From assembly GCF_020567425.1 (NCBI RefSeq), contig NZ_JAJCVJ010000002.1, positions 909,068 through 973,067 of the forward strand: a stretch of 64,000 nucleotides of DNA, in the 5' to 3' direction. The stretch comes from Salinirubrum litoreum. Lineage in GTDB: Archaea; Halobacteriota; Halobacteria; Halobacteriales; Haloferacaceae. This document shows positions 26,115-34,821 of this stretch, piece by piece. The notes under the pieces are model-generated. The model did no database searches and was not told the DNA's origin. It saw nothing but the letters and a program-made list of their open reading frames with translations. Position numbers and translations under genes: made by a program. The first letter of the stretch is position 1; every line of letters starts with the position of its first letter.

Positions 26115-26990
26115 ATGGATTGGAAACCGGACTGGGGACTCCGTGGTCGGATGGCGATCACGATGTTCCTGTTGTTCGCTCTCTACATCGTCTTCGTCGG
26201 TGCGATGGTGCGGTTCACCAGCTACGGTGGCATCGTCCTCCCGATGATGGCGATCTTCCTGTTCGCGCAGTTCTTCTTCAGCGACAAACTCGCACTCTAC
26301 AGCATGGGTGCGAAGGAGGTCAGCGAGGAGGAGTACCCGGAGCTCCACGCGATGGTCGGCCGGCTCTCACAACAGGCCGACCTGCCGAAACCGAAAGTCG
26401 CGGTCGCCGACAGTCGCGTCCCGAACGCCTTCGCCACCGGTCGGAGCCAGAAGAGTTCGGCCGTCTGTGTGACGACCGGCCTGCTCCGGACGCTCGACAG
26501 AGACGAGTTGGAGGGTGTGATCGCCCACGAACTCGCCCACGTGAAGAACCGCGACGTGGCCGTGATGACGATCGCGTCGTTCCTCTCGACGATCGCGTTC
26601 ATGATCGTCCGGTGGGGCTGGCTGTTCGGCGGCGGGCGGAACCGCAACGGTGGCGGCGGCGTCATCGTCGCCATCGGCGTCTCGCTGGTGGTCTGGGTCG
26701 TCTCGTTCCTGCTGATCCGGGCGCTCTCGCGGTACCGCGAGTACGCGGCCGACCGCGGCGGGGCGACGATCACGGGCAAGCCATCGGCGCTGGCCTCCGC
26801 GTTGCTGACCATCGACGGGCGGATGGACAAGGTGCCCAAAGAGGACATGCGCGAGCAGGCGGAGATGAACGCCTTCTTCGTCATCCCGATCCGGTCGGGG
26901 TTCATCGGCAAGATCGCCAGCACGCACCCCTCCACGGAGAAACGCGTCGAGCGACTCCGCGAACTGGAGCGGGAGATGGAGTCCGCCTGA
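26115..26990 (+). CDS. htpX: HtpX-family membrane zinc protease
   Basis: 291 residues. Two N-terminal membrane spans (about 12-32 and 36-56), the zinc motif H138-ELA-H142 (VIAHELAHVKNRD), two further spans (about 145-168 and 178-200), and the third-ligand region YREYAADRGGA. HtpX is a quality-control endopeptidase for misfolded membrane proteins. It is followed by a small membrane protein and a PspAB gene, an arrangement that ties it to membrane-stress response. Confidence 0.95.
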   Translation: MDWKPDWGLRGRMAITMFLLFALYIVFVGAMVRFTSYGGIVLPMMAIFLFAQFFFSDKLALYSMGAKEVSEEEYPELHAMVGRLSQQADLPKPKVAVADSRVPNAFATGRSQKSSAVCVTTGLLRTLDRDELEGVIAHELAHVKNRDVAVMTIASFLSTIAFMIVRWGWLFGGGRNRNGGGGVIVAIGVSLVVWVVSFLLIRALSRYREYAADRGGATITGKPSALASALLTIDGRMDKVPKEDMREQAEMNAFFVIPIRSGFIGKIASTHPSTEKRVERLRELEREMESA

Positions 26991-27080
26991 GATCGGTCCG
27001 ATCGCCGACACTTTCATTCAGTCGGTCGCCGGTCGAACGCTGCCGAGGGTTTTTGTCGGATCAGTAACGTGTGGTACACG

Positions 27081-27302
27081 ATGTCTGCCGAAGGAAGTCT
27101 GTGGACGCTCAGCGGACTGGTGCTCGCGGCCTCGGGCATCCTCGCCGTCGGCATCCTCTGGTACGCCGGGACCGTCGTCCCCGCACTCGGGACCCTCCAG
27201 GCGACGGCACCACGTTGGGCGCGGCTCGTCGTCCTCGCCGTGGGGGCGGGACTGGTGCTCGCGGGACTGGTGACCGCGACGCGCACCGGCCCGAAGGGGT
27301 GA
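27081..27302 (+). CDS. Small two-span membrane protein between htpX and pspAB
   Basis: 73 residues from ATG 27081; an in-frame GTG lies at 27069. Two hydrophobic helices (about 9-30 and 47-67) are joined by a short loop, with a basic tail. No known family motif is recognised. It is on the same strand as htpX (90 bases before) and pspAB (45 bases after), so it may belong to the membrane-stress unit. Confidence 0.7.
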   Translation: MSAEGSLWTLSGLVLAASGILAVGILWYAGTVVPALGTLQATAPRWARLVVLAVGAGLVLAGLVTATRTGPKG

Positions 27303-27347
27303 GCCGACGGTCGCATCTTCTAAGAGTGCCCGCCTCCTCTGCTCTGT

Positions 27348-27953
27348 ATGGGCATCTTCGACTCGCTGAAGTCGATCCTCGGGACCCGCGCCGAGTCCGA
27401 CGCGACCCGGAAGGCCGACCCCGAGGACCTCTTCGGCATGAGCACCGCCTACATCACGATGGAGGCCGACCTCGGCTACACCTCCGTCGGGCAGGCGGCG
27501 CTCTGTTTCTCGTCGGTGGACAGCACGGACTTCGAGACGACGGTCGAGAACGTCGAGGCCATCCTCGAGGCCGGATCGGAGGAGACCGGCACACACTTCG
27601 AGACGTACGAGGACAGTCACGGCTACCACTGGGTGATCCTCGAGGACGACGACCCGGAAGACCTCGTGACGAGCATCCACTTCGCCAGCGACGAGTTCAT
27701 CGAACAGGGGTACGGGTCGCGCCTCCTGGCCGCCGTCTTCGGGTTCCAGAAGAACGGCCAGCGCGCCTACTGGCTCTACTCGTTCCGCCGAGGAGCCTAC
27801 TACCCCTTCGCGCCGAAACGCGGCCGCGAACGCGACAAACAGGTCGAGTTCAAACTGGAGTCGATGTTCGACGGCGAACTGGAGATCGAGAAAGAGAAGG
27901 AGTACTGGTACCCGCTCTGGTCCGACAGCGACGGCGGCCACCCCTGGGAGTGA
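27348..27953 (+). CDS. pspAB: PspA-associated protein PspAB
   Basis: 201 residues, no membrane span. N-terminus MGIFDSLKSILG, then an alpha/beta domain with FGMSTAYITMEADLGY, FETYEDSHGYHWVILEDDDPEDLV, and the C-terminal ENPF-like region FAPKRGRERDKQVEFKLES. This family occurs next to htpX and phage-shock PspA genes in archaea and actinobacteria, which fits this locus. The molecular role is unknown but presumed to be in membrane-stress response. Confidence 0.85.
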   Translation: MGIFDSLKSILGTRAESDATRKADPEDLFGMSTAYITMEADLGYTSVGQAALCFSSVDSTDFETTVENVEAILEAGSEETGTHFETYEDSHGYHWVILEDDDPEDLVTSIHFASDEFIEQGYGSRLLAAVFGFQKNGQRAYWLYSFRRGAYYPFAPKRGRERDKQVEFKLESMFDGELEIEKEKEYWYPLWSDSDGGHPWE

Positions 27954-28111
27954 CCCCGGACCGACCGCCCGACAGGTCGTCCGACGAGCCGCGCTTTCCT
28001 ATCTAAACGCTACGATGTCCAGCCGATCACACACCTCGCAGTCACGCGATTATACTTTCACTACGCTGTTAACGAGGGTTTATGTGGCATCCGGCGTAAG
28101 CACGGAGTACG

Positions 28112-29143
28112 ATGGCAGAAGACGACCTCGAAAGTCTGCCGGGCGTCGGCCCGGCGACCGCCGACAAACTCAGCGACGCAGGGTTCGAGAGCTACCAGTC
28201 GATCGCCGTGGCGAGTCCCGCCGAACTGTCGAACACCGCCGACATCGGCAACAGCACGGCCGCCGACATCATCAACGCGGCCCGCGAGGCGGCCGACATC
28301 GGCGGCTTCGAGAGCGGGACGGCCGTCCTCGAACGACGCCAGCAGATCGGCAAACTCAGTTGGCTGATCGACGAGGTCGACGACCTGCTGGGCGGCGGCA
28401 TCGAGACCCAGTCGATCACCGAGGTGTACGGCGAGTTCGGGGCCGGCAAGTCGCAGGTCACCCACCAGATGGCCGTCAACGTCCAACTGCCGGCGGAGTA
28501 CGGCGGACTTGAGGGTTCCTGTATCTTCGTCGACTCCGAGGACACCTTCCGACCGGAGCGCATCGACGACATGGTCCGCGGCCTGGACGACGAGACGATT
28601 CAGGCGACGATGGACCACCGTGGCATCGAGGGCTCGCCCGGCGACGAGGACGCGATGGAGGAACTCCTCGCCGACTTCCTCGACAAGATCCACGTGGCGA
28701 AGGCGTTCAACTCCAACCACCAGATCCTGCTCGCCGAGAAGGCGAAGGAACTCGCACAGGAACACGAAGACACCGACTGGCCGGTCCGTCTGCTCTGTGT
28801 CGACTCGCTCACGGCCCACTTCCGCGCGGAGTACGTCGGCCGTGGCGAACTCGCGGAACGCCAGCAGAAACTCAACAAGCACCTCCACGACCTGATGCGC
28901 ATCGGCGACCTCTACAACACCGCCGTCCTCGTGACGAACCAGGTCGCCTCGAACCCCGACTCCTACTTCGGCGACCCGACCCAGCCCATCGGTGGGAACA
29001 TCCTCGGCCACACCTCGACCTTCCGGATGTACCTCCGTAAGTCGAAGGGCGACAAGCGGATCGTCCGCCTCGTGGACGCGCCGAACCTCGCCGACGGCGA
29101 GGCCGTGATGCGCGTGCAGGACGGCGGCCTGAAGCCCGAGTAG
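28112..29143 (+). CDS. radA: DNA repair and recombination protein RadA
   Basis: 343 residues, the standard archaeal length. N-terminal helix-hairpin-helix domain ([19 protein letters not shown]) for DNA binding, then the RecA core with Walker A G107-EFGAGK-S114 and Walker [19 protein letters not shown]-binding loops are at [12 protein letters not shown] and [19 protein letters not shown]. It forms the nucleoprotein filament for homologous recombination. A GGTTTATG TATA-like element is 25-34 bases upstream, with a second ATTATAC further up. Confidence 0.97.
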   Translation: MAEDDLESLPGVGPATADKLSDAGFESYQSIAVASPAELSNTADIGNSTAADIINAAREAADIGGFESGTAVLERRQQIGKLSWLIDEVDDLLGGGIETQSITEVYGEFGAGKSQVTHQMAVNVQLPAEYGGLEGSCIFVDSEDTFRPERIDDMVRGLDDETIQATMDHRGIEGSPGDEDAMEELLADFLDKIHVAKAFNSNHQILLAEKAKELAQEHEDTDWPVRLLCVDSLTAHFRAEYVGRGELAERQQKLNKHLHDLMRIGDLYNTAVLVTNQVASNPDSYFGDPTQPIGGNILGHTSTFRMYLRKSKGDKRIVRLVDAPNLADGEAVMRVQDGGLKPE

Positions 29144-29167
29144 ACACGGACGCGCGCCGTTCTCTCC

Positions 29168-29250
29168 GTCTCTCCTCTCCCCGTCTCTCCTCTCCCCGTC
29201 TCTCCTCTCCCCGTCTCTCCTCTCCCCGTCCCTCCTCTCTCCGTCCCTCA
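29168..29250 (+). repeat. 15-bp polypyrimidine tandem repeat after radA
   Basis: GTCTCTCCTCTCCCC repeated with starts at 29168, 29183, 29198 and 29213, then diverging copies to about 29250. One strand is almost entirely C and T for more than 80 bases. It begins 25 bases after the radA stop and may serve as a terminator region or form unusual DNA structure. Confidence 0.85.
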
Positions 29251-29308
29251 GTGTTCACCTCGCTCGCCGCCGTGAGTGGCGTCGGCCCTCGTTTCTCAGT
29301 ATCTTGGA

Positions 29309-29325
29309 AGTATAGTACAATACTA
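29309..29325. promoter_or_regulatory. AT-rich dyad before the TusA-SQR operon
   Basis: TAGTACAATACTA (29313-29325) has perfect 5-bp arms around a 3-base centre, and AGTAT/ATACT (29309-29313, 29320-29324) is a second overlapping symmetry. It lies 37-53 bases before the TusA start, where a TATA box or operator is expected. The sulfide-responsive role is inferred from the operon. Confidence 0.5.
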
Positions 29326-29361
29326 CCCCCGTTCCGCCCCAAGAAGAGGTGTGACCAGATC

Positions 29362-29598
29362 ATGAACGACTACGAACCGGACATGACGGTGGATTCGCGT
29401 GGCTCCGGCTGCCCCGGTCCGATGATGGACTTGATCGGGAAGATCAAGACAGCCGACCCCGGCGCGGTCGTCAGGCTCCTCACGACGGAGCGTGGCTCGA
29501 CGACGGACGTACCGGAGTGGCTGGAGAAGGCCGGCCACGAACTCCTCGACGTCGAACAGGTGGACGACTACTGGCAGATCGACGTGAGGAAGTCATGA
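29362..29598 (+). CDS. TusA-family sulfurtransferase
   Basis: 78 residues, full length. The conserved sulfur-carrying motif is C17-P-G-P in SRGSGCPGPMMDLIGKIK. The alpha/beta sandwich continues to VEQVDDYWQIDVRK. TusA proteins carry persulfide sulfur between enzymes. Its stop overlaps the SQR start (ATGA), so here it probably takes sulfur produced by sulfide oxidation. Confidence 0.92.
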   Translation: MNDYEPDMTVDSRGSGCPGPMMDLIGKIKTADPGAVVRLLTTERGSTTDVPEWLEKAGHELLDVEQVDDYWQIDVRKS

Positions 29599-30737
29599 CA
29601 CAGCAGATCGCAGTCGTCGGTGGTGGGACCGGCGGGACCGTGGTGGCGAACAAACTCGCCGAGAAGCTCGGTCCCGAGATCGACGCGGGCGAGGTCGCGG
29701 TGACCCTGCTCAACGACGGGCCCGACCACGTCTACAAACCGGTCTGGCTCTACGTCGCGTTCGGCCAGCGCGAACCGGCCGACGCCCGGCGGCCGCTTCG
29801 GGACCTGCTGGACGACCGCGTGACGCTCGTCTCGAACCGCGTCCGCACGGTCGACACCGACGGGAAGCGACTCCGACTCGAAGACGGACCGGGGATGGAC
29901 TACGACTACCTCGTGCTGGCGACGGGCGCGACGCTCGCGCCGGAGGAGGTACCGGGTCTCGTCGAGGGTACCCACCACTTCTACGGCGAGGCGGGGGCGA
30001 CCGCACTCCGGGACGAACTCGCCGACTTCACCGAGGGGCACCTCGTCCTCAGCGTCGTCGGGACGCCCCACATGTGTCCCGCCGCGCCGGTCGAGTTCGT
30101 CCTGATGGCGGACGACTGGTTCCGCGAGCGTGGGGTACGCGACGACGTGGAGATCACGTACACCTACCCCATCGGCCGGACACACGGCAAGGAGTCGGTC
30201 GCGGAGTGGGCCGACCCGCGCTTCGCGGAGCGTGACATCGGCGTCGAGACGTTCTTCAACGCCGAGGCGGTCGACCCAGACGCGAAGACGATCACGTCGA
30301 TGGAGGGGACGACCCTCGACTACGACCTCCTCGTGGCCATCCCGCCGCACCGCGGCGACGAGATGATCCGGGAGTCGGGACTCGGCGATCAGGGGTGGGT
30401 CGACGTGGACCGCCACACCCTCGAAGCGACCGCCGCCGAGGGCGTCTACGCGATCGGGGACACCGCCGACCTCTCCATCCCGAAGGCCGGGAGCGTCGCC
30501 CACTACGAGGCCGGCGTCGTCGCCGACCGACTCGCCAGCCAGGTGCGGGGGCAGGTCCCGACGGCGACCTACGACGGGAAGACGATGTGCTTCCTCGAGG
30601 CCGGCATGGACGAGGCGACGTTCATCTCGTTCGACTACCAGCACGAACCGGTGCTCAGAGACGAGTCGCGCCCGGTCCACTGGGCGAAACTGGCGTACAA
30701 CGAGTCCTACTGGCTCACCGCGCGGGGGTTGCTATGA
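29595..30737 (+). CDS. sqr: Sulfide:quinone oxidoreductase-like flavoprotein
   Basis: 380 residues. N-terminal FAD fold QIAVVGGGTGGTVVANKLA, second FAD motif YDYLVLATGA and C-terminal VYAIGDTADL identify the SQR/FCC family. Cysteines of the redox disulfide are C161 (GTPHMCPAAP) and C332 (KTMCFLEAG); the third Cys of some SQR types is not seen. It oxidises sulfide and reduces membrane quinone, attached by a C-terminal amphipathic stretch. Translational overlap with tusA upstream and a micro-ORF/DUF1641 gene downstream supports one sulfide-detoxifying operon. Confidence 0.9.
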   Translation: MTQQIAVVGGGTGGTVVANKLAEKLGPEIDAGEVAVTLLNDGPDHVYKPVWLYVAFGQREPADARRPLRDLLDDRVTLVSNRVRTVDTDGKRLRLEDGPGMDYDYLVLATGATLAPEEVPGLVEGTHHFYGEAGATALRDELADFTEGHLVLSVVGTPHMCPAAPVEFVLMADDWFRERGVRDDVEITYTYPIGRTHGKESVAEWADPRFAERDIGVETFFNAEAVDPDAKTITSMEGTTLDYDLLVAIPPHRGDEMIRESGLGDQGWVDVDRHTLEATAAEGVYAIGDTADLSIPKAGSVAHYEAGVVADRLASQVRGQVPTATYDGKTMCFLEAGMDEATFISFDYQHEPVLRDESRPVHWAKLAYNESYWLTARGLL

Positions 30738-30772
30738 GTCACGTCGTCGACAGCCCGGAGGTGCGAGCATGA
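30734..30772 (+). CDS. 12-residue micro-ORF bridging SQR and DUF1641 genes
   Basis: ATG at 30734 overlaps the SQR stop (ATGA) and its own TGA (30770-30772) overlaps the ATG of the DUF1641 gene in a second ATGA. The encoded peptide starts MSHVVDSPEV. A GGAG-containing stretch (CCGGAGG, 30755-30761) inside it lies eight bases before the next ATG. It may simply couple translation rather than make a functional peptide. Confidence 0.4.
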   Translation: MSHVVDSPEVRA

Positions 30773-31398
30773 GTGACTCGCCGCCACAGCAGTCGACGAT
30801 CGACGCCGAGCAACTCGAGGCCGCCATCGCCGAGAACCCGGAGGCGGTCGCCGCGTTCGTCGACAGACTCGACGCGGTGAACGACCTGCTTGACGTCCTC
30901 GCACTCGGGACCGAGGCGCTGGACGACGAGATGGTCGCGGAACTGTCGGGCACGGGCGCGACACTGGCGGAGTCTGCCGACGGCCTCGCGACCGAGGAGA
31001 CGGTCAGACTCGCCGAAGCGGTCGGACGCAACGGCGACGACCTGACCGAGGCGCTGGAGACGGTGGTCGAACTCCAGCGGACCGGCACACTGGACGAACT
31101 CGTCGCCCTCGCCGACACCGTCTCGCTGGCGACCCACGCGCTGGACGACGAGATGGTCGTCTCGCTGGCCCGCACCGGCGCGTCGCTCGGCGAGGTAGCC
31201 GACGTGGCGAGCGACGACGACACCGCGCGGGGCCTCCGGACGCTCCTGGGTGCGGTCGGCGACGCGACCCGCGACGGAGAGGTCGAACCGCTCGGTCCGT
31301 TCGGACTCCTCCGCTCGCTGTGGACCGCCGACGTTCGCGTCGGCCTCGGCTACGCCGTCGCGGTCCTGAGAAACCTGGGTCGGCGACTGCGGCCGTGA
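30769..31398 (+). CDS. DUF1641 protein
   Basis: 209 residues, acidic, helical. Two copies of the motif ALDDEMV-x2-L (ALDDEMVAELSGTGATL and ALDDEMVVSLARTGASL) about 75 residues apart indicate an internal duplication. The C-terminus GPFGLLRSLWTADVRVGLGYAVAVLRNLG is the DUF1641 signature. The family commonly neighbours SQR and formate-dehydrogenase-like genes; it is probably a membrane-associated helper of the sulfide oxidising enzyme. The biochemical role is unknown. Confidence 0.85.
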   Translation: MSDSPPQQSTIDAEQLEAAIAENPEAVAAFVDRLDAVNDLLDVLALGTEALDDEMVAELSGTGATLAESADGLATEETVRLAEAVGRNGDDLTEALETVVELQRTGTLDELVALADTVSLATHALDDEMVVSLARTGASLGEVADVASDDDTARGLRTLLGAVGDATRDGEVEPLGPFGLLRSLWTADVRVGLGYAVAVLRNLGRRLRP

Positions 31399-31428
31399 GT
31401 CGGCGGCGGAGAGCCGTCTGGCGGCCGA

Positions 31429-31848
31429 TCAGTCTTCGGTCGTCGTCTCGTCGATCTCGATCTCGCCACGGTGGATCTTCGCGCCGTCCTGTGCGACCTT
31501 CTCTGCGAGGACGGCACACTTGATCCGCATCGGACTGATGTCGACCCCGAGCAGGTCGATCACGTCGTCTCTGTCCATCGCCTCCAGTTCCGAGAGCGTC
31601 GTGCCGGGCAACTGCTCGGTGAGGAGACTCGCGGCGGCCTGCGAGATGGCACAGCCGTCACCCGAGAAGGCGGCGTAGTCGATGGTGTCGCCGTCGTCTT
31701 CGAGTCGCACGTCCATCCGGATCGTGTCCCCACAGGAGGGGTTCTCCCCGACGTGCGAGAAGTCGGCGTCGTCCAGTTCGCCGTAGTTCCGGGGGTTCTT
31801 GTAGTGATCCAGAATCTGCTGTCGATACATGTCCGAACCCATGCCCAT
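31429..31848 (-). CDS. sufU: SufU/NifU-like iron-sulfur scaffold or sulfur-transfer protein
   Basis: 139 residues. Conserved cysteines C39 (NPSCGD), C66 (GDGCAIS) and C111 (IKCAVLA), with Asp residues beside the first two, match the SufU/IscU fold. SufU accepts sulfur from the SufS desulfurase, or scaffolds Fe-S clusters. sufS lies 5.9 kb away on the same strand, with unrelated accessory genes between them. The start used gives MGMGSDMYRQQILDHYKNPRN; an internal ATG (M7) may be the true start. Confidence 0.92.
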   Translation of the reverse strand: MGMGSDMYRQQILDHYKNPRNYGELDDADFSHVGENPSCGDTIRMDVRLEDDGDTIDYAAFSGDGCAISQAAASLLTEQLPGTTLSELEAMDRDDVIDLLGVDISPMRIKCAVLAEKVAQDGAKIHRGEIEIDETTTED

Positions 31849-31933
31849 AGTTGTCTGCCGGTAGGCGAGTGCGGGTGAAAAGGGTTCCGGGGACGGAGGC
31901 GTCAGACCGTCGTGACGGCCGAGAGACGGCCCG

Positions 31934-34012
31934 TTACAGATCAGGGAAGTCGTCAGGCCAGTGGAACTCGCCGTCGAACGCGACGGGGTCGGACATACTT
32001 TCGAGAAAGGGAGTGACCTCGTCCGGCGAGAGAGTCCAGGACGTCACCTCACCGGACGCGATGTGATGCTCGGATGCCCCCATCTCGGAGAAGTTTACTA
32101 CACTGCCGATGTCGAACGCATTCGCTGGATGCTGTACGTGGGCCAGTTCGTACTGCTCGCCGGTTCGGTCGAGCACACCGGCGACGTTCGCCCCACCCTT
32201 CGTCTGACAGACCGAGTACCGAGGTGCGCCGACGACGGTGTACTTGTCTGTCGGGAGCGATACGTGATCGAGCAGTGAGAGCGTCGCTTCGAGCGAATAC
32301 CCCTGGTTCAGGAACCGGGCCGCTTGCCGACCGAAACTGGTCGCTCGGTGGTTGAACACCTTCTGCAGTGTGACGATGCCGCCCTTCGCGCCCGCGTCGA
32401 CGAGCGCTCGCCCCTGGTCGTACGAACGGCAGGCGTTCAGCAGAAACGCCTCGACACCGGTGTACTCCAGGCTGGCCGCGTCGAGGTGACCGTCGGGACA
32501 CTGGAACCCGTCGTCGTCGATATGGCCGACGTAGTGAAAGAAGTCGATATCCCGCTCGAGTAGCTCGCGGAGCTCGGCAATCGACGTGCAGTAGTGCGTC
32601 GAGACGTCGAAGTCGACGACATCGCGCAGGCCGTAGATACCGTCCCGAGTCTCGTCGAGCATCTCTCGGTCGGTGCACACGACGGCAACCGAGATTACGT
32701 CGTTCGTCGCGGTGTCTCCGGTCGCGATCTCCCGAACTCGCTCCAACCGTGGCTTCATCGCTCCGGCCTGTACCCCTTCACCGATCCACATCTGTGCGAG
32801 TGCCTCCGATGTGGCGCTCTCAACGTCGGAGTTCGTGGACGATTCGGTCGCCATCTCTTCCGACCCTCCGCGCACTGGGACTTCCCTGACGAAGTCTGTC
32901 AGTTCCGGCGGCGGTGACGGAAGTGAACTCGGCTCGAGGTGCTCAGCGACGTGAACTGACGACAGCCAGTACGCGATGAACGGAAGGTACCCGAGGTGCT
33001 CCGGATTCGGCGTGATCGTCGACCGAACCGGCCACTGTGGAACGTGTGGCTCGACGAGGTGGTACGGGACGTCGTCGTACGCGGCGACGCGCTGTGACAG
33101 GGGCGCATCGTACATCGACTCGAGGTCGAAGGGGAGCGACTCCTCGAGTGCAGTTCGCGCTTCGAGTTCCATCTGATACAACCCCTCCGTCCGGACGATA
33201 CAATCGAGGAGGAAGGATTGTTGCAGGAGCCGGTCGATCCGTTCCTCGACGCTCAGACGATCTGTCGAGAGCGGCAGGGACTCCCCATCAGCGACGACAC
33301 GTGGTTCTGTCCCGCACTCGACGGTCGCACCGAAGTAGAACGCGAGCGGTGCGACCCGGTAGAGAGACGCGAGATCCGGCGGCACCTCGACGACGACCCC
33401 CGAATCCGGCGGCGAGACGACATCGGGGACCGACAGCTCGGCCCCGACCTCAACCAGCGGCGGGTGACCCCGGAGCGTCGGAAACGACCGCTCCGGGGAG
33501 AGCGTCTTCAGTGCCGACCCGAACGTCGAGACCGCCCGTGCCACGTCGTGTGGGTCGTCTGTTGTCTGGACCGTGCCAGCGGGTTGTTCGTGACACGTCC
33601 GTGCACCGATCTCGACCTCCCGTCTCTCTCCGAACTGGAATCGCATTCGGTTGTCGTCCTCGGGAACCGTCATCGGTCCGGAGACGCGGAGGTACACCTT
33701 CGGAGTGACACTCATGACCTGTAGTTCGTGTCGTCCCGCCTCCAGTTGGCCTCCGTCTTCTCGCCACACTTGCGTCTCTGATCCCTCGTCGAGCGACCTC
33801 GCGTACACGACGACCCCCTGCGGCGCGACCAGTTCCTCAGCTTCGATGCTTACTGCTTCATCGACCGGAAACCGGAACTCGTCGGGAGGAACGGGTCGAG
33901 GCTCCACGGAGCGGTCCGTGCGTATCTCGAATCGCGCGTCGTCCACCCGGTCGTGGACGAGGACGCCACGGTGCTCGTCGAGTGTCGTGATCGAGACCAA
34001 CTCGTCGCTCAC
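31934..34012 (-). CDS. CHAT-domain (caspase-like) protein
   Basis: 692 residues from a GTG start. The N-terminal 350 residues are beta-rich and resemble nothing I can name. A CHAT peptidase domain occupies about 430-600: catalytic His motif FFHYVGH (H497) followed by an acidic turn, then catalytic Cys motif LLNACRS (C528) and GAKGGIVTLQKVFNHRAT. No TPR, membrane span or signal is seen, so it is cytoplasmic. CHAT proteases cleave host proteins in programmed cell death and anti-phage systems. No adaptor gene is next to it, so its trigger and targets are unknown. GC content is lower than in the flanking genes, suggesting transfer. Confidence 0.82.
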   Translation of the reverse strand: MSDELVSITTLDEHRGVLVHDRVDDARFEIRTDRSVEPRPVPPDEFRFPVDEAVSIEAEELVAPQGVVVYARSLDEGSETQVWREDGGQLEAGRHELQVMSVTPKVYLRVSGPMTVPEDDNRMRFQFGERREVEIGARTCHEQPAGTVQTTDDPHDVARAVSTFGSALKTLSPERSFPTLRGHPPLVEVGAELSVPDVVSPPDSGVVVEVPPDLASLYRVAPLAFYFGATVECGTEPRVVADGESLPLSTDRLSVEERIDRLLQQSFLLDCIVRTEGLYQMELEARTALEESLPFDLESMYDAPLSQRVAAYDDVPYHLVEPHVPQWPVRSTITPNPEHLGYLPFIAYWLSSVHVAEHLEPSSLPSPPPELTDFVREVPVRGGSEEMATESSTNSDVESATSEALAQMWIGEGVQAGAMKPRLERVREIATGDTATNDVISVAVVCTDREMLDETRDGIYGLRDVVDFDVSTHYCTSIAELRELLERDIDFFHYVGHIDDDGFQCPDGHLDAASLEYTGVEAFLLNACRSYDQGRALVDAGAKGGIVTLQKVFNHRATSFGRQAARFLNQGYSLEATLSLLDHVSLPTDKYTVVGAPRYSVCQTKGGANVAGVLDRTGEQYELAHVQHPANAFDIGSVVNFSEMGASEHHIASGEVTSWTLSPDEVTPFLESMSDPVAFDGEFHWPDDFPDL

Positions 34013-34113
34013 AAATTCGGCCCCCCAGTAGCCGCCGGGCTTCGTCTCGGCGACCGACCCTGCGCAGGCTGAGACCCCATCACTCGGAAGTACCGACTAC
34101 CGCTAATTAGCTC

Positions 34114-34683
34114 TTACCCGTCGGACGGCGTCTCCCCGTCGGTCTCCAGTGTCCACTTCTTCTCCACGTCCCGATTCGCCAGTATCACCGTGTCGCCGTC
34201 CTCGCGGTCGATGCGGCTCTTCCGCAGTTCGATACTCCGCACGGTCCCCGTCACGCCGTCGGCGGTGACGGTGTCGCCGGGGTTGAAGTCCGGGTCGCGC
34301 AGGAGGTAGACGCCGGCGACGGTGTCGGCGATCATGTTCGACAGGGCGTAGGAGATACCCAGCGCGATGAAGCCGGTGGCGGTGCCGAGACTCGCCGCGA
34401 TGTCGCCCATGCCGACGATCTTCAGCAGCGCGAGGATCGCCGCGAACCAGAGGAAGACGCTGACGACGGTCGTCCCGAGACTGACGATGAGGTCCTGTTC
34501 TTCGGGGTAGACCGCGTCGAGCGCCCCCCGGACGACCCGGAGCGCGAGGCGGATGCCGACGTACGCCAGCGTGAGAAAGACCAGTCCCATCAGGAGCTTC
34601 GGGACGGCGTCGAGGAGGTTCTGCTGGAACGTCGTGAGCGTCTCGGTCACGAGGCGCACGAGGAAGTCGACAGGTGTCGCCAT
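34114..34683 (-). CDS. Small MscS-type mechanosensitive channel
   Basis: 189 residues from ATG 34681-34683. Three predicted spans (about 22-45, 70-92, 95-118), the last with the pore-lining pattern GDIAASLGTATGFIALGISYALSNMIAD, followed by a short beta domain (LLRDPDFNPGDTVTADGVTGTVRSIELRKSRI in two stretches). It opens under membrane tension to release solutes on hypo-osmotic shock, which matters to a salt-loving cell. It lacks the C-terminal alpha/beta domain of large MscS proteins. Confidence 0.9.
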   Translation of the reverse strand: MATPVDFLVRLVTETLTTFQQNLLDAVPKLLMGLVFLTLAYVGIRLALRVVRGALDAVYPEEQDLIVSLGTTVVSVFLWFAAILALLKIVGMGDIAASLGTATGFIALGISYALSNMIADTVAGVYLLRDPDFNPGDTVTADGVTGTVRSIELRKSRIDREDGDTVILANRDVEKKWTLETDGETPSDG

Positions 34684-34821
34684 GGAAGCAGGCCCGGGGC
34701 CAGGCGATAAAACAGTTCGGTCGCCGACAACCCGACTCGTGGCAGCCGAGTGAAATTCCACCGTGGCGGCCGGCGGATTTATCAGTCGCTCTCGAAACTA
34801 TCCGGTAACCGAGCAGTACGT

